From assembly GCF_004345365.1 (NCBI RefSeq), contig NZ_SLVF01000003.1, forward strand, positions 434,001 through 498,000: a stretch of DNA of 64,000 nt. The letters are read 5' to 3'. Under the pieces are notes generated by a model. That model was not told where the DNA came from. It worked only from the letters and a program-made list of their open reading frames with translations, and ran no database searches. Numbering within the stretch: position 1 is the stretch's first letter; every line of letters begins with the position of its first letter. This document shows positions 41,744 to 50,671 of the stretch, piece by piece. Source of the DNA: Kribbella sp. VKM Ac-2568. Its GTDB lineage: Bacteria; Actinomycetota; Actinomycetes; Propionibacteriales; Kribbellaceae. A program made the position numbers and the translations under genes.

Positions 41744-42949
41744 GTGCGGTTGCTGCAGAAACGACGAGCCTTCCCACGCATCCTGGGGTCCGAGCGCGCC
41801 TTCCTCGCGGACACGTTGCGCGCCGAGACCACCGGCGGCCTGGTGCTCGTCGGCGCCGCGGTCATCGCGTTGATCTGGGCGAACACTCCTTGGCAGGACG
41901 AGTACCACCACCTCCGCGACGCGCAGCTCGGGCCGCTGACGGTCGAGCAGTGGGCGACGGATGGCGCGCTGACCCTGTTCTTCTACCTGGCCGGGGTGGA
42001 GCTCAAGCGCGAGCTCGTCGTCGGCACGCTGTCGAAGCTCAGCGAGGCCGTCGTGCCGGTGGTCGCGGCGATCTGCGGGATGGCGGTGCCGGCGCTGATC
42101 TACCTGGTGATCAACCTGACCGCGGACGGCGGCAAGCCGCACGGCTGGGCGGTGCCGACGGCAACGGATATCGCGTTCGCCCTTGCGGTGCTGGCGATCG
42201 TGGGATCTTCGTTGCCCAGCGCACTCAGGGCGTTCCTGCTCACCCTCGCGGTGGTCGACGACTTCGGCGCGATCCTGGTGATCGCCGTGTTCTTCTCCCA
42301 CGGTCTCAATCTGCTCGCCCTGCTCGCCTCGCTGGCCCTGATCGCCGCGTTCGCCGTGCTGCAGCGCTTCCGGTTCCGTACTCCGTTCCTGTACGTGCCG
42401 GTCGTTCTCGGGGCCTGGTGGTTCATGCACGAATCGGGCATCCACGCGACGATCGCCGGGGTCGCGCTCGGGCTCGTCACCCGGGTGCTGCCGGACGAAG
42501 GTGAGGCGAGGTCCCCGGCCGAGCGGCTGGAGCATCGGTTGAGGCCGTGGTCTGCCGGGGTCGCAGTACCGGTGTTCGCGTTGTTCGCGGCCGGGGTCAC
42601 GCTGAGCCGGGAAGCGCTGCGGGAGATGCTCACGGACCCGGTCGCGATCGGGGTGGTCTGCGGGCTGTTGTTCGGCAAGATCATCGGGGTGTTCGGCGGG
42701 TCCTGGCTGACCGCGCGCTTCACCCGGGCGGAGCTGAACTCGGACCTTTCCTGGCGCGACGTCGGCGCGGTCTCGGTGCTGGCCGGGATTGGATTCACCG
42801 TCGCGCTGCTGATCGCCCAGCTCGCCTTCGGCGACGACACCGCCCAGATCGAGCGGGCCAAGGCGGCCGTCCTGATCGCGTCGCTGCTGGCCGCGCTGAT
42901 CGCCGCGGTGCTGCTCTTCCACCGCAACCGCGCGTACGCCGACGATTGA
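41744..42949 (+). CDS. nhaA: Na+/H+ antiporter NhaA
   Basis: 401 residues from the GTG at 41744, with AAGGGGG upstream; an earlier GTG at 41681 would add a poor leader. Diagnostic stretches: ETTGGLVLVGAAVIALIWAN, LTLFFYLAGVELKRELVVG, GWAVPTATDIAFALAVLAIV and the ion-binding aspartate pair in LTLAVVDDFGAILVIAVFF, then HESGIHATIAGVALGL. It exports sodium in exchange for protons, for salt and pH control. Probably transcribed alone. Confidence 0.95.
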   Translation: MRLLQKRRAFPRILGSERAFLADTLRAETTGGLVLVGAAVIALIWANTPWQDEYHHLRDAQLGPLTVEQWATDGALTLFFYLAGVELKRELVVGTLSKLSEAVVPVVAAICGMAVPALIYLVINLTADGGKPHGWAVPTATDIAFALAVLAIVGSSLPSALRAFLLTLAVVDDFGAILVIAVFFSHGLNLLALLASLALIAAFAVLQRFRFRTPFLYVPVVLGAWWFMHESGIHATIAGVALGLVTRVLPDEGEARSPAERLEHRLRPWSAGVAVPVFALFAAGVTLSREALREMLTDPVAIGVVCGLLFGKIIGVFGGSWLTARFTRAELNSDLSWRDVGAVSVLAGIGFTVALLIAQLAFGDDTAQIERAKAAVLIASLLAALIAAVLLFHRNRAYADD

Positions 42950-42998
42950 GGCGTGGGGACAGGCTAGTGTCGGGTCACCGAACCGCGGAAGGAGTGCC

Positions 42999-43403
42999 AT
43001 GTCGATGGGGCAGACCGAGGATGAGCCCACTGTCGGGCAACTCGTCGCCAATGCCAGCCGGGACCTGTCCAACCTGGTTCGCAGCGAGATCGAGCTGGCC
43101 AAGGCCGAGCTGAAGTCCACCGCCGTCGCGGCTGGGACTGGCGCGGGGCTGTTCGGCGGTGCCGTGTTCCTGGCACTGCTGGCGGTCATCCTGCTGTCCA
43201 TCGCGCTGGCGTACCTGCTGACCGCGCTCGGGTTGCACCCGGCGCTGTCGTTCCTGATCGTTGCCGTGTTCTACCTGTTGATCGCGGCCGCGCTGATCCT
43301 GATCGGCAGGCGGCAACTCCGCAAGGCGAAGGGCCCGCAGCGCGCGATCGAGACCTCGAAGGAGTCGGTCGAGGCGCTGAAGGCGATCGGGAAGGGCGAC
43401 TAG
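42999..43403 (+). CDS. phage-holin-superfamily (DUF1469) membrane protein
   Basis: 134 residues. An amphipathic N-terminal helix (TVGQLVANASRDLSNLVRSE, IELAKAELK) precedes two adjacent membrane spans (AGLFGGAVFLALLAVILLSI and ALSFLIVAVFYLLIAAALIL), then a charged tail. This is the actinobacterial 'phage holin family/DUF1469' layout; despite the name it is not a phage gene. It lies next to the EphE-like gene, as in the corresponding mycobacterial region (recalled Rv3669-Rv3670). Its function is unknown, perhaps envelope related. Confidence 0.85.
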   Translation: MSMGQTEDEPTVGQLVANASRDLSNLVRSEIELAKAELKSTAVAAGTGAGLFGGAVFLALLAVILLSIALAYLLTALGLHPALSFLIVAVFYLLIAAALILIGRRQLRKAKGPQRAIETSKESVEALKAIGKGD

Positions 43404-43432
43404 GACGTGTCTGTCAGCTACGTCCTAGTGGT

Positions 43433-44344
43433 TTGAGTCCCGCGGGGGTCTCCGACCTGCTCGTCGACGGACCTTGGTCGCACTCGCTCGTCGCGGCCAA
43501 CGGAGCACGGTTCCACGTCGCCGAGTGCGGAGCGGCAGACGATCCACTGGTCCTGTTCCTGCACGGCTTCCCCGAGTTCTGGTGGGCCTGGCGTCACCAG
43601 TTGCCCGTGATCGCCGCGGCCGGCTATCGCGCTGTCGCGATGGACCTGCGCGGCTACGGCGCGAGCGACAAGACGCCACGCGGGTACGACCCCTTCACCG
43701 CAGCCGCCGACATCTCCGGGGTCATCAGGTCGCTCGGAGCCGGCGATGCGGTGATCGTCGGACATGGCTGGGGTGGGTTCGCCGCGTGGTCCGCGGCAGT
43801 GCTCGTACCCAAGCAGGTCCGAGGCGTGGCCGCCGTGTCGGCACCACACCCGTTGATGCTGATGCGGTCGGGCCAGCTGAAGTCCGTGGCGCACGCGGGA
43901 TGGTTCCAGCTGCCGATCCTGCCGGAGCGCCGACTGCTCGCCCACGACGGCATCCACATCGAGCAGATGCTCCGGGCGTGGTCCGCCCCCGGCGGCAGCT
44001 TCCCCGATGCCGAGGCCTCGCGCCGCTATCGGGCCGCACTCCAGGTCTGGCCCGCGCCGCACTGCGCCTTGGAGTACCACCGGTGGTTCTTGCGGTCCCG
44101 CCTGCGCCCCGACGGCCGCCGGTACTCCGCTCGCATGCGGACGCCGATCGCAGTACCGGTGCTGCAGGTCCATGGAGCGATGGACGGCGCCGTGAACGCG
44201 ACGAGCATGACCACCCCGGCGGGGCTGGTCGAAGGTCCGCTGCGTCACCAGGTGCTGACCAGTGCAGGGCATTTCCCGCACGAGGAAACGCCCGAGCTGC
44301 TCAACGCGCTACTGCTGGACTGGCTTGCTTCCCTTGGGGAGTAG
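43433..44344 (+). CDS. EphE-like alpha/beta hydrolase with altered nucleophile elbow
   Basis: 303 residues from a TTG. Alpha/beta-hydrolase landmarks: oxyanion HGFPEFWWAWRHQLPVIAAA, MDLRGYGASDKTPRGYD and the late histidine in TSAGHFPHEETPE. The elbow reads VGHGWGG, where epoxide hydrolases have HDWGG and esterases HSxGG, so the nucleophile position is glycine. Catalysis by the usual mechanism is therefore doubtful. It matches the place of ephE (Rv3670) beside a DUF1469 gene. The last 36 bases overlap the convergent GAF-ANTAR gene. Confidence 0.82.
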   Translation: MSPAGVSDLLVDGPWSHSLVAANGARFHVAECGAADDPLVLFLHGFPEFWWAWRHQLPVIAAAGYRAVAMDLRGYGASDKTPRGYDPFTAAADISGVIRSLGAGDAVIVGHGWGGFAAWSAAVLVPKQVRGVAAVSAPHPLMLMRSGQLKSVAHAGWFQLPILPERRLLAHDGIHIEQMLRAWSAPGGSFPDAEASRRYRAALQVWPAPHCALEYHRWFLRSRLRPDGRRYSARMRTPIAVPVLQVHGAMDGAVNATSMTTPAGLVEGPLRHQVLTSAGHFPHEETPELLNALLLDWLASLGE

Positions 44345-45019
44345 GCCGGTATCGACCAGCCGACGGGCGACCTCGCGCAGCTTGACGTTGTTGTCCTGCG
44401 AGTAGCGCTGCAGTACTGCGAACGCGCGGTCGCCGTCGAGGCCGAACCGTTCCATCAGGATCCCCTGCGCCTGCCCGATCAGCTTGCGCGCGTCGATCGC
44501 CTGCCAGAGGGTCTCCTCCTGCCGGGCGGTCCCGACCGCGACGGACGCGTGCCTGGCCAGGATGTGGGCGACGGCGATGTCGTCGTCATCGAAGGCGAAC
44601 GGATCGCTGTTGAACAGCTCCAGCACCCCGACGGTCTTGTCATGCGCCTGCAACCGGACCGCCAGCACGGTCCGCAGTCCGAGATCGGCGACGGCGCCCG
44701 ACCACAAGGGCCAGCGATGGTCCGACGCGAGGTCCGGCACCACGACCACGGCCTCGCGGTCTGCCACGATCGCCTGGGCCGGCCCTTGACCCAGCTCGAG
44801 CTGCAGCAGGTCGGCCTTCTCGACGGCCGGATCGGTGGTCGTCCCGAGATCGAGCCGCCCACTCCGCCCGGCGAGCAGGATGCCGGCCTGGGTGCAGTTG
44901 ACCGCATTCAATGCGAACCGCGCGACGGCGTCGATCGTCTCCTCGACCCCGTCCTCCTGATGCAGCTCCAAGGCCAACCGCGCGAACGCCGCAGCGGTCT
45001 CGACCGTGTGCTCGGTCAT
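44309..45019 (-). CDS. GAF-ANTAR RNA-binding antitermination regulator
   Basis: 236 residues from the ATG at 45019; a GTG at 45031 would add four. The GAF sensor spans about residues 10-155 (ETIDAVARFALNAVNCTQAG, LGQGPAQAIVADREAVVVVP, VGVLELFNSDPFAFDDDDIA). The C-terminal ANTAR domain (LWQAIDARKLIGQAQGILME, RFGLDGDRAFAVLQRYSQDN) binds tandem RNA hairpins to prevent termination. The GAF ligand is unknown. The final 36 bases are shared, antisense, with the end of the 43433 gene. Confidence 0.9.
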   Translation of the reverse strand: MTEHTVETAAAFARLALELHQEDGVEETIDAVARFALNAVNCTQAGILLAGRSGRLDLGTTTDPAVEKADLLQLELGQGPAQAIVADREAVVVVPDLASDHRWPLWSGAVADLGLRTVLAVRLQAHDKTVGVLELFNSDPFAFDDDDIAVAHILARHASVAVGTARQEETLWQAIDARKLIGQAQGILMERFGLDGDRAFAVLQRYSQDNNVKLREVARRLVDTGLLPKGSKPVQQ

Positions 45020-45116
45020 GCTCGCGGCCACCTCCGGGATCTCCGCTGGTCCGCGCGGGGCGACGCGGATATCTATGTTGACGAGGACAGATTTTCGGCA
45101 GTGATGCCTGCAGGAA

Positions 45117-45144
45117 AATTGTCGCTATAACTGCCCAATAGTCA
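45117..45144 (-). promoter_or_regulatory. candidate promoter of the GAF-ANTAR gene
   Basis: On the minus strand TTGACT (45144-45139) and GACAAT (45122-45117) are 16 bases apart, in an unusually AT-rich patch about 100 bases before the start codon. Nothing else was recognised between 45020 and 45261. Confidence 0.35.
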
Positions 45145-45261
45145 AGCCATCAGAGCAAGGAATTCTCAGACAGGCGGGCAGACAACTGACAGTGAGCAAC
45201 CGAGCCTTTTCCAGCGACGGTCGTGCTCACCTCATCAGGAGCGAAAGTCGCGTCCTGGGAG

Positions 45262-46434
45262 TCAGGTGCAGCTACGGGTGGAGACTTCCTGGGTGGCCCG
45301 GGCACCGGTGGCGGCGTCGTCGGCCACCTGCTCCGCCGTCAGCACGTAGCCGGTGCGGTTGTCCTCGACCGACGCTGCGAAGACCACGCCGTACACCTTG
45401 CCCTTCGACGAGAGCAGCGGACCGCCGGAGTTGCCCGGGCGGACCTGGGCCCAGATCGAGAAGGCCCGCCGGGTCACCGTCTTGTCGCCGTAGATGTCCG
45501 GACCGCGGAGGCGCTCCTCGGACCGGATCCGAGCCGGCTCGGAGTCGAACGGCCCGTTCTCCGGGTAGCCGAGCACGACCGCCGCCGCGTCCGCCTTGCC
45601 CTCCGGATCGAAGCTCAGCGGCTTGATGTTCAGCTCAGGCACGTAGATCACGGCGACGTCCACGCTGGGGTCGAACAGGACGACGGTCCCGCTGTAGGAG
45701 CGGCCGTTGACCTCCACCTTCGGGTTGCTGACGCCGGCCACCACGTGCGCGTTCGTCATCACCCGCTGCGGGGCGTAGACGAACCCGCTGCCCTCCAGGC
45801 CACGGGAACAGTTGGCGACACCGGTGATCTTGGCGATCCGGCTGTACGCGTCGCGCACCGGAGGCTGCCGGGCGATCGTGCTGTCCGGCGGCTGGGTCTC
45901 GCGGATCCGCTCCGGCACGAACGGGTCGAGGAACCGCGGGAACAGGTCGGTGTTGACCACGTCGTTGAACGCCTGCAGCGCCCGATCAGCACCACCCGGC
46001 AGTGCCTCGTCGACCTTCGCCAGCACCTGCGAACCACGCACCGCCGAGGTGACGCTCGGGATCCGCGCACCGCTGACCGCCACGCCGAGCACCCACGACA
46101 CGACCAGCACCGAGACTGCAGCCAGGGCGGCGCCACCCAGCGCGTCGACGGCCTTCACCGGTTTCCAGGAGATTCGGTTGCGCAACTTGGAGCCGAGCAG
46201 CGCCCCGACCGTCCGCCCGATCGACGCCAGGAGGACCACCAGGACCAGGGCGGCGAAGGACACCTCGACGCTGGGCGAGAAGTTGTCCAGCACCCGCGGT
46301 ACGCCGTACACGCCGACCGCCGCACCCGCGAGCAGGCCGAGCGTCGCGCAGGCACCGAGGACGAACCCCTCGATGTATCCGGAGATCGCCACGAGTCCGG
46401 TGATCACCAGCAGCGCGATATCGAGACCGCTCAC
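45262..46434 (-). CDS. marP: MarP-like membrane serine protease
   Basis: 390 residues from a GTG overlapping the stop of the Nudix gene. The first 120 residues form four CvpA-like membrane spans (LDIALLVITGLVAISGYIEG onwards). The periplasmic chymotrypsin-like domain has the triad His230 (VMTNAHVVAG), Asp259 (DPSVDVAVIYV) and Ser336 (VRPGNSGGPL). Cys209 and Cys389, the second residue from the end, match the disulfide pair known in MarP. In mycobacteria MarP is needed for acid resistance and activates a peptidoglycan hydrolase. It ends a four-gene minus-strand operon: nth, TlpA-like, Nudix, marP. Confidence 0.93.
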   Translation of the reverse strand: MSGLDIALLVITGLVAISGYIEGFVLGACATLGLLAGAAVGVYGVPRVLDNFSPSVEVSFAALVLVVLLASIGRTVGALLGSKLRNRISWKPVKAVDALGGAALAAVSVLVVSWVLGVAVSGARIPSVTSAVRGSQVLAKVDEALPGGADRALQAFNDVVNTDLFPRFLDPFVPERIRETQPPDSTIARQPPVRDAYSRIAKITGVANCSRGLEGSGFVYAPQRVMTNAHVVAGVSNPKVEVNGRSYSGTVVLFDPSVDVAVIYVPELNIKPLSFDPEGKADAAAVVLGYPENGPFDSEPARIRSEERLRGPDIYGDKTVTRRAFSIWAQVRPGNSGGPLLSSKGKVYGVVFAASVEDNRTGYVLTAEQVADDAATGARATQEVSTRSCT

Positions 46435-47213
46435 TCCACACCCTCCGGACGCCCCAGATCGTGCTCGATGGCCGTCAGCCGTCGCACATCCTCCGACCGC
46501 CGGCCCTCACTCCGCCAGGCCGCCTCGACCAGTCGGTCGGGCAACGGTACGACGTTGGCCGGGTCCCAGTCCCGCGCCCAGCCGCCGAGCGTCAGCAATT
46601 TGTCGAGCAGACCGGCGGTGAAGCCCCAGATGTAGAGGTCACCGATGGTGAACGCGGGACCGGTGAAACCAGAGGGATGGAGGCAGCTGATCCGGTTGGC
46701 CGGGTCGGTCAGCGCCGCGATGGACACTCGGTGCACCGAGGCCACCTCGGCGGGATCGACCACCGCGACCGGCGAGGGCTCGCGCCACCAGCCCAGCACC
46801 GGCGCCACCCCGAAGTTGCTCACCGGCACCCAGAGCGACGGCCACACGGCGAACACCTCGACCCCGGCCGGGTTCAGGCCGGTCTCTTCCTCCGCCTCGC
46901 GCAGCGCGGTCCGGATCATCCCGTCGACGCCGGTGCCATCGCCCTCGTCGGCCCGGCCGCCCGGGAACGCCATCTGCCCAGCATGCGATCGCAACGTCCA
47001 GGACCGCTCGGTCAGCAACACGTCCGGGCCGTTGCCACCGGCATCATCATCGTTGCCATCAGCAAGCAGGATCAGTACTGCGGACTGCCGGATCTCCGGG
47101 TCGTCCGGCGGGACGAAGCGGGACAGTTCCTCCGGGTCGACCTGCTTGGACGCCATCGCCAGCGTGTGCAGCCAGCCCGGCAGCTCCACGTCGAACGTCG
47201 CGCTGGTCCTCAC
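46431..47213 (-). CDS. Nudix hydrolase, CoA pyrophosphatase type
   Basis: 260 residues from the GTG at 47213, which overlaps the stop of the TlpA-like gene. The Nudix box is clear: GGRADEGDGTGVDGMIRTAL followed by REAEEETGL. The preceding LTERSWTLRSHAGQMAFPGG is the UPF0035/NUDT7-8 signature of coenzyme A diphosphatases. The domain sits mid-protein, with extra N- and C-terminal parts (WGFTAGLLDKLL). It probably hydrolyses CoA or CoA-like dinucleotides. In mycobacteria the equivalent gene also lies between the thioredoxin-like gene and marP. Confidence 0.92.
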   Translation of the reverse strand: MRTSATFDVELPGWLHTLAMASKQVDPEELSRFVPPDDPEIRQSAVLILLADGNDDDAGGNGPDVLLTERSWTLRSHAGQMAFPGGRADEGDGTGVDGMIRTALREAEEETGLNPAGVEVFAVWPSLWVPVSNFGVAPVLGWWREPSPVAVVDPAEVASVHRVSIAALTDPANRISCLHPSGFTGPAFTIGDLYIWGFTAGLLDKLLTLGGWARDWDPANVVPLPDRLVEAAWRSEGRRSEDVRRLTAIEHDLGRPEGVE

Positions 47214-47968
47214 CAGGTCACCCCCAGCTTCTCCCGCACCAACTGGTCCAGCTGCTGCTGCGAGGTCAGCTCGCCGCGATGGACGTAGACGACCGCGCCC
47301 TCCTGGTCGACAAAAGCGGTCAACGGCGGCCCGGCGATCTTGAGCGCCTGCTGGGTCGCCTTCTCGTCGTCGACGACGTGCGGGTAGTCCCACTGCTGCT
47401 CGGTCGCGAACTTCACCGCGAGCTCGGGCCGCGGATCGGCGTAGTCGATGCCGAGCAACTGGAGCTTGCCCCCGGCCTTCTTCTTCAGCTCGGCCAGGTA
47501 GGGAGCCTCCTTGCGGCACGGACCGCACCACTGCGCCCACACGTTGACCACCATGGGTCCGCGCAGAGCCGACAGCCGCACGTCCGGGCCGTGGCCGAGG
47601 CAGGGCAGGCTGATGTCGGGTAGCGCGTTCGCCACCGGCGGCCGCGACGGAACACTCGGACAGGCGGCCAACTTGTCGGCGCCGGCGATGCTCCGGCTCT
47701 GCGACCCGCCGCTCGAGGGCTGGTTCCCAGCCCCGTTCTGCTCCGACCCACAGGCCGCCAGCAACCCCATCACAACCACCACCGCAAGCACCCACACATG
47801 CGCTCCACCACGCGCCGTGCGCTGCAGCACCGCACGGGGCTGCTCCGCACGGGGCTGCACCGCGCCACTGGCCGCCGCCCGGGAGTCCGCCCCAAGCGCC
47901 TTCCAGCGCGGCACTGCGGCTGTGCGCGCGGCGCGGCGGAGCGCAGTACGGGGCGATGGGAGGGTCAC
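47210..47968 (-). CDS. TlpA-like thioredoxin-fold lipoprotein
   Basis: 252 residues from a GTG overlapping the nth stop. A long basic leader of about 55 residues precedes a lipoprotein signal ([20 protein letters not shown], lipobox LLAAC), so the true start might be nearer the signal. The mature part is a thioredoxin domain with the redox pair in [20 protein letters not shown], cis-Pro region [14 protein letters not shown] and [13 protein letters not shown]. It should act outside the membrane in disulfide reduction, for example in cytochrome or envelope protein maturation. Middle gene of the nth-marP operon. Confidence 0.88.
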   Translation of the reverse strand: MTLPSPRTALRRAARTAAVPRWKALGADSRAAASGAVQPRAEQPRAVLQRTARGGAHVWVLAVVVVMGLLAACGSEQNGAGNQPSSGGSQSRSIAGADKLAACPSVPSRPPVANALPDISLPCLGHGPDVRLSALRGPMVVNVWAQWCGPCRKEAPYLAELKKKAGGKLQLLGIDYADPRPELAVKFATEQQWDYPHVVDDEKATQQALKIAGPPLTAFVDQEGAVVYVHRGELTSQQQLDQLVREKLGVTW

Positions 47969-48750
47969 GCGGGGACCTTCACCAGCCTCGCGGCGAGCTC
48001 CGGGTCGGTCGGGCCGGTGCCGTAGGACGGGCACCACTGGGCGATCGGGCAGGCGCCGCAGGCCGGCTTCTTGGCGTGGCAGCGGCGACGGCCGTGGAAG
48101 ATCAGCCGGTGCGACAACATCGTCCAGTCCTTCTTCGGGAACAGGTCGCCGATGATGTGCTCGACCTTGACCGGGTCGGTCTCCTCGGTCCAGCCGAACC
48201 GGCGGACCAGCCGGCCGAAGTGGGTGTCGACGGTGATGCCGGGTACCCCGAAGGCGTTGCCGAGCACCACGTTCGCCGTCTTCCGGCCGGTGCCCGGGAG
48301 CTTGACGAGCTCCTCCATCTTGGCCGGCACGATCCCGTCGTAGTCGTCGACCAGGGCCTGGCCGAGCTTCATCAGGCTGTTGGTCTTGGCCCGGAAGAAC
48401 CCGGTCGGCTTGAGGATCGCCTCCAGCTCCTCGCGGTCGGCCTCCGCGTACGCCCTGGCGTCGGGATACCTCGCGAACAGCGTCGGGGTGATCTTGTTGA
48501 CCGTCACGTCCGTGGTCTGGGCCGACAGGATGGTGGCGACCAGGAGCTCGAGCGGGGTGGTGAAGTCCAGCTCAGTGTGAGCGTCCGGATAGGTCTCGGT
48601 GAGCACCTTGTGCATCTTCCGGGCCCGGCGGACGAGCTGGGTGTGGGTCTCATCGGTGAAGACCGGGGCCTTCCGGGGCAGTTTCACCGGCACCGACGGG
48701 GTGGTTCCGAGGGACGCCTGAACTGGCGCCGCGACACGCTGGGTGGGCAT
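47965..48750 (-). CDS. nth: endonuclease III
   Basis: 261 residues from the ATG at 48750. Helix-hairpin-helix [20 protein letters not shown] contains the catalytic lysine; the catalytic aspartate is in [12 protein letters not shown]. The 4Fe-4S ligands are C-x6-C-x2-C-x5-C in [17 protein letters not shown]. It has DNA glycosylase/AP-lyase activity on oxidised pyrimidines in base-excision repair. A 30-residue N-terminal extension precedes the core. It heads the minus-strand operon and is divergent from crp by 135 bases. Confidence 0.96.
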   Translation of the reverse strand: MPTQRVAAPVQASLGTTPSVPVKLPRKAPVFTDETHTQLVRRARKMHKVLTETYPDAHTELDFTTPLELLVATILSAQTTDVTVNKITPTLFARYPDARAYAEADREELEAILKPTGFFRAKTNSLMKLGQALVDDYDGIVPAKMEELVKLPGTGRKTANVVLGNAFGVPGITVDTHFGRLVRRFGWTEETDPVKVEHIIGDLFPKKDWTMLSHRLIFHGRRRCHAKKPACGACPIAQWCPSYGTGPTDPELAARLVKVPA

Positions 48751-48885
48751 GCAGGCCAGCCTACGTGGCGGTCCCGACACCCGAGGGGCTACGGTTTTGG
48801 GGCGACCGGGTGTAAACAGCCCGGTGCCGAGGGGGCTCGCAGCCCCTTCGAAGGCTTGTGGTCAAAGGTCCGAGGAGGCCCATTC

Positions 48886-49563
48886 GTGGACGCCGCAGTG
48901 CTCCGACAGGCACCGCTGTTCAGTCAGCTCGACGACGAGGCAGCCGAAGCGCTGACCGCCTCGATGACGGAGAGCAGGCTGCGCCGCGGCCAGGTGCTGT
49001 TCCACGAGGGCGATTCCGGCGACCGGCTGTTCGTCGTCGTCGAGGGCAAGGTCAAGCTCGGCCGCACCTCCGCGGACGGCCGGGAGAACCTGATCGCCGT
49101 GCTCGGCCCCGGCCAGATGTTCGGCGAGCTGTCGCTGTTCGACCCGGGACCGCGCTCCGCCACGGTCACGGCAGTCACCGACGCCTCGATGATGTCGCTG
49201 ACCCACGACGAGCTGCTCCGCTGGCTGGCCGGCCGTCCCGAGGTGGCCCGCGGCCTGCTCCTGCAGCTCGCGTCCCGCCTCCGCAAGGTCTCCGACGTGG
49301 TGGCCGACCTGGTCTTCTCCGACGTACCGGGCCGCGTGGCCAAGGCCCTGCTCGATCTGGCCAGCCGCTTCGGCCGGACCGCCGACGACGGCGTCCACGT
49401 CCACCACGACCTCACCCAGGAGGAGCTCGCCCAGCTGGTCGGCGCCTCCCGCGAAACCGTCAACAAGGCCCTGGCCGACTTCGCCTCCCGAGGCTGGGTC
49501 CGCCTCGAACCCCGCTCCGTAGTACTTCTGGACGTAGAGCGCCTCCAACGCCGCGCCCGCTAG
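48886..49563 (+). CDS. crp: Crp/Fnr-family regulator (cAMP receptor protein)
   Basis: 225 residues from a GTG with CGAGGAGG upstream, the exact size of actinobacterial Crp/GlxR. The cyclic-nucleotide domain (VLFHEGDSGDRLFVVVEGKV, phosphate-binding cassette MFGELSLFDPGPRSATVTA) is followed by a winged helix (HHDLTQEELAQLVGASRETV, NKALADFASRGWVRLE). It binds cAMP and controls central carbon and respiratory genes. It is next to nth as in mycobacteria (Rv3674c/Rv3676). A palindrome lies immediately after its stop. Confidence 0.95.
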   Translation: MDAAVLRQAPLFSQLDDEAAEALTASMTESRLRRGQVLFHEGDSGDRLFVVVEGKVKLGRTSADGRENLIAVLGPGQMFGELSLFDPGPRSATVTAVTDASMMSLTHDELLRWLAGRPEVARGLLLQLASRLRKVSDVVADLVFSDVPGRVAKALLDLASRFGRTADDGVHVHHDLTQEELAQLVGASRETVNKALADFASRGWVRLEPRSVVLLDVERLQRRAR

Positions 49564-49628
49564 CCGTCTGAGGGGTTAACCCCTCAGACGGTGGGTTGCA
49601 CCCTCGGAATCTCGCGGGGCAACCCACC
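49564..49628. repeat. palindromic element between crp and the DUF559 gene
   Basis: A perfect palindrome with 14-base arms (CCGTCTGAGGGGTT and its complement, 49564-49591) starts at the crp stop. It is followed by a second hairpin: GGTGGGTTGC (49590-49599) and GCAACCCACC (49619-49628). Related sequence recurs at 50672-50822. It could act as a two-way terminator. Confidence 0.75.
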
Positions 49629-49656
49629 CGCTTGAGGGTCAACCCCGGAGGATTCC

Positions 49657-50604
49657 TCAGGCAGCAGGACGGGCACGGGCGAAGGCCCGTCGGATTCGTA
49701 CTGCGACGTCGGTCGGCCGCGCGAGATCTGCCCAGGTGAACCGGACGACCTCGAGACCGAGTGCGCGCAGGCGGTCCTCCCTGACCTTCTCCTGAACGAG
49801 GACCTCCCGGGATCCGCCCGCATACTTCACCAGTCCATCGAACTCGACGACGGTGCGGTGGTCCGGGAAGTAGAAGTCGACGCGCGCGATGAACCCGTCG
49901 GAGTCCTCGAACTCCGCCTGCAGCATCGGCGTTGGGAAACCCTGGTTGTGGAGGAGCACTCGTAGACGCGACTCTCCGACCGATTCGGACAGCGGGTCGG
50001 CAAAGGAGAGAGCCGCTCTCGCCGTGGCGCTTCCCGGCCAGAACTCGATTCTGTCGAGCATCTGAAGCACCGCCTCAGCACTCAGGTGGTGCGCACGGAG
50101 TACGGCATCGGCACTCACCACGATCGCCTCGAACGACGTCGTACACGCGGTTTCGGCCAAGGCGCGCGGTACGGTCGTGGCCGTCAAACCCTCGACCTCC
50201 GTCAGTTCGGTCGCCGGTAGCTTGCCCCGATGGTGGCGGACCCCGGCGATCAGACCACCACGGCGTCCGTCCAGCCGGCTGATCTGCACCTCGCCCAGGC
50301 CCACACCCCATAGCGGTACTCCGTGCAGCACCAGCGCCGAGTGGTGGCTGAGAGCAACCGTCCCCGGACGCATCGAGTTCGCGACCGCGTAGGCGAGTTG
50401 CCGGTGTCGCCACGTCTCACGATCCCACGGAGCAAGGTGGCCCAGGTCCACTCGCTCGGCGTACTGGCCGTAGCGAACCTTCTGCCAGCGACCGTCACCG
50501 AGGCGCTCCCGCAGTTGCTCGCGGGTGTACCCGCAACTGAAGGCCTGTGCGCGGCTGAACACCCCGCCCTGTCCCGCCGCGATCACCTTCAACCTGGGAT
50601 TCAC
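49657..50604 (-). CDS. AbiEi-like winged-helix protein with DUF559/VSR-type nuclease domain
   Basis: 315 residues from a GTG. The N-terminal part resembles the AbiEi/type IV antitoxin winged helix (GGVFSRAQAFSCGYTREQLR, LSHHSALVLHGVPLWG, TTVPRALAETA). The C-terminal 100 residues are a DUF559, VSR-like nuclease fold with VDFYFPDHRTVVEFDGLVKY, holding the Asp, Glu and Lys expected of a PD-(D/E)xK-type site, and RLRALGLEVVRFTWADL. This combination is widespread in actinomycetes and uncharacterised; defence or DNA repair roles are speculative. Palindromic repeats flank the gene on both sides. It interrupts the otherwise conserved crp-MBL neighbourhood. Confidence 0.8.
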   Translation of the reverse strand: MNPRLKVIAAGQGGVFSRAQAFSCGYTREQLRERLGDGRWQKVRYGQYAERVDLGHLAPWDRETWRHRQLAYAVANSMRPGTVALSHHSALVLHGVPLWGVGLGEVQISRLDGRRGGLIAGVRHHRGKLPATELTEVEGLTATTVPRALAETACTTSFEAIVVSADAVLRAHHLSAEAVLQMLDRIEFWPGSATARAALSFADPLSESVGESRLRVLLHNQGFPTPMLQAEFEDSDGFIARVDFYFPDHRTVVEFDGLVKYAGGSREVLVQEKVREDRLRALGLEVVRFTWADLARPTDVAVRIRRAFARARPAA

Positions 50605-50671
50605 CTCCCAAGCATCGCCCGGTCGTCACCCCCGCCGCTCGCCTCACACCGCCACCTGTGGATAAGCGCCC

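Noticed and set aside
40334..43201. 955-codon minus-strand open frame running across nhaA, the HAD gene and the TetR gene
   Set aside because: Only its last part (TetR, from 40915) is a real protein; the rest is low-complexity shadow antisense to nhaA and the HAD gene.
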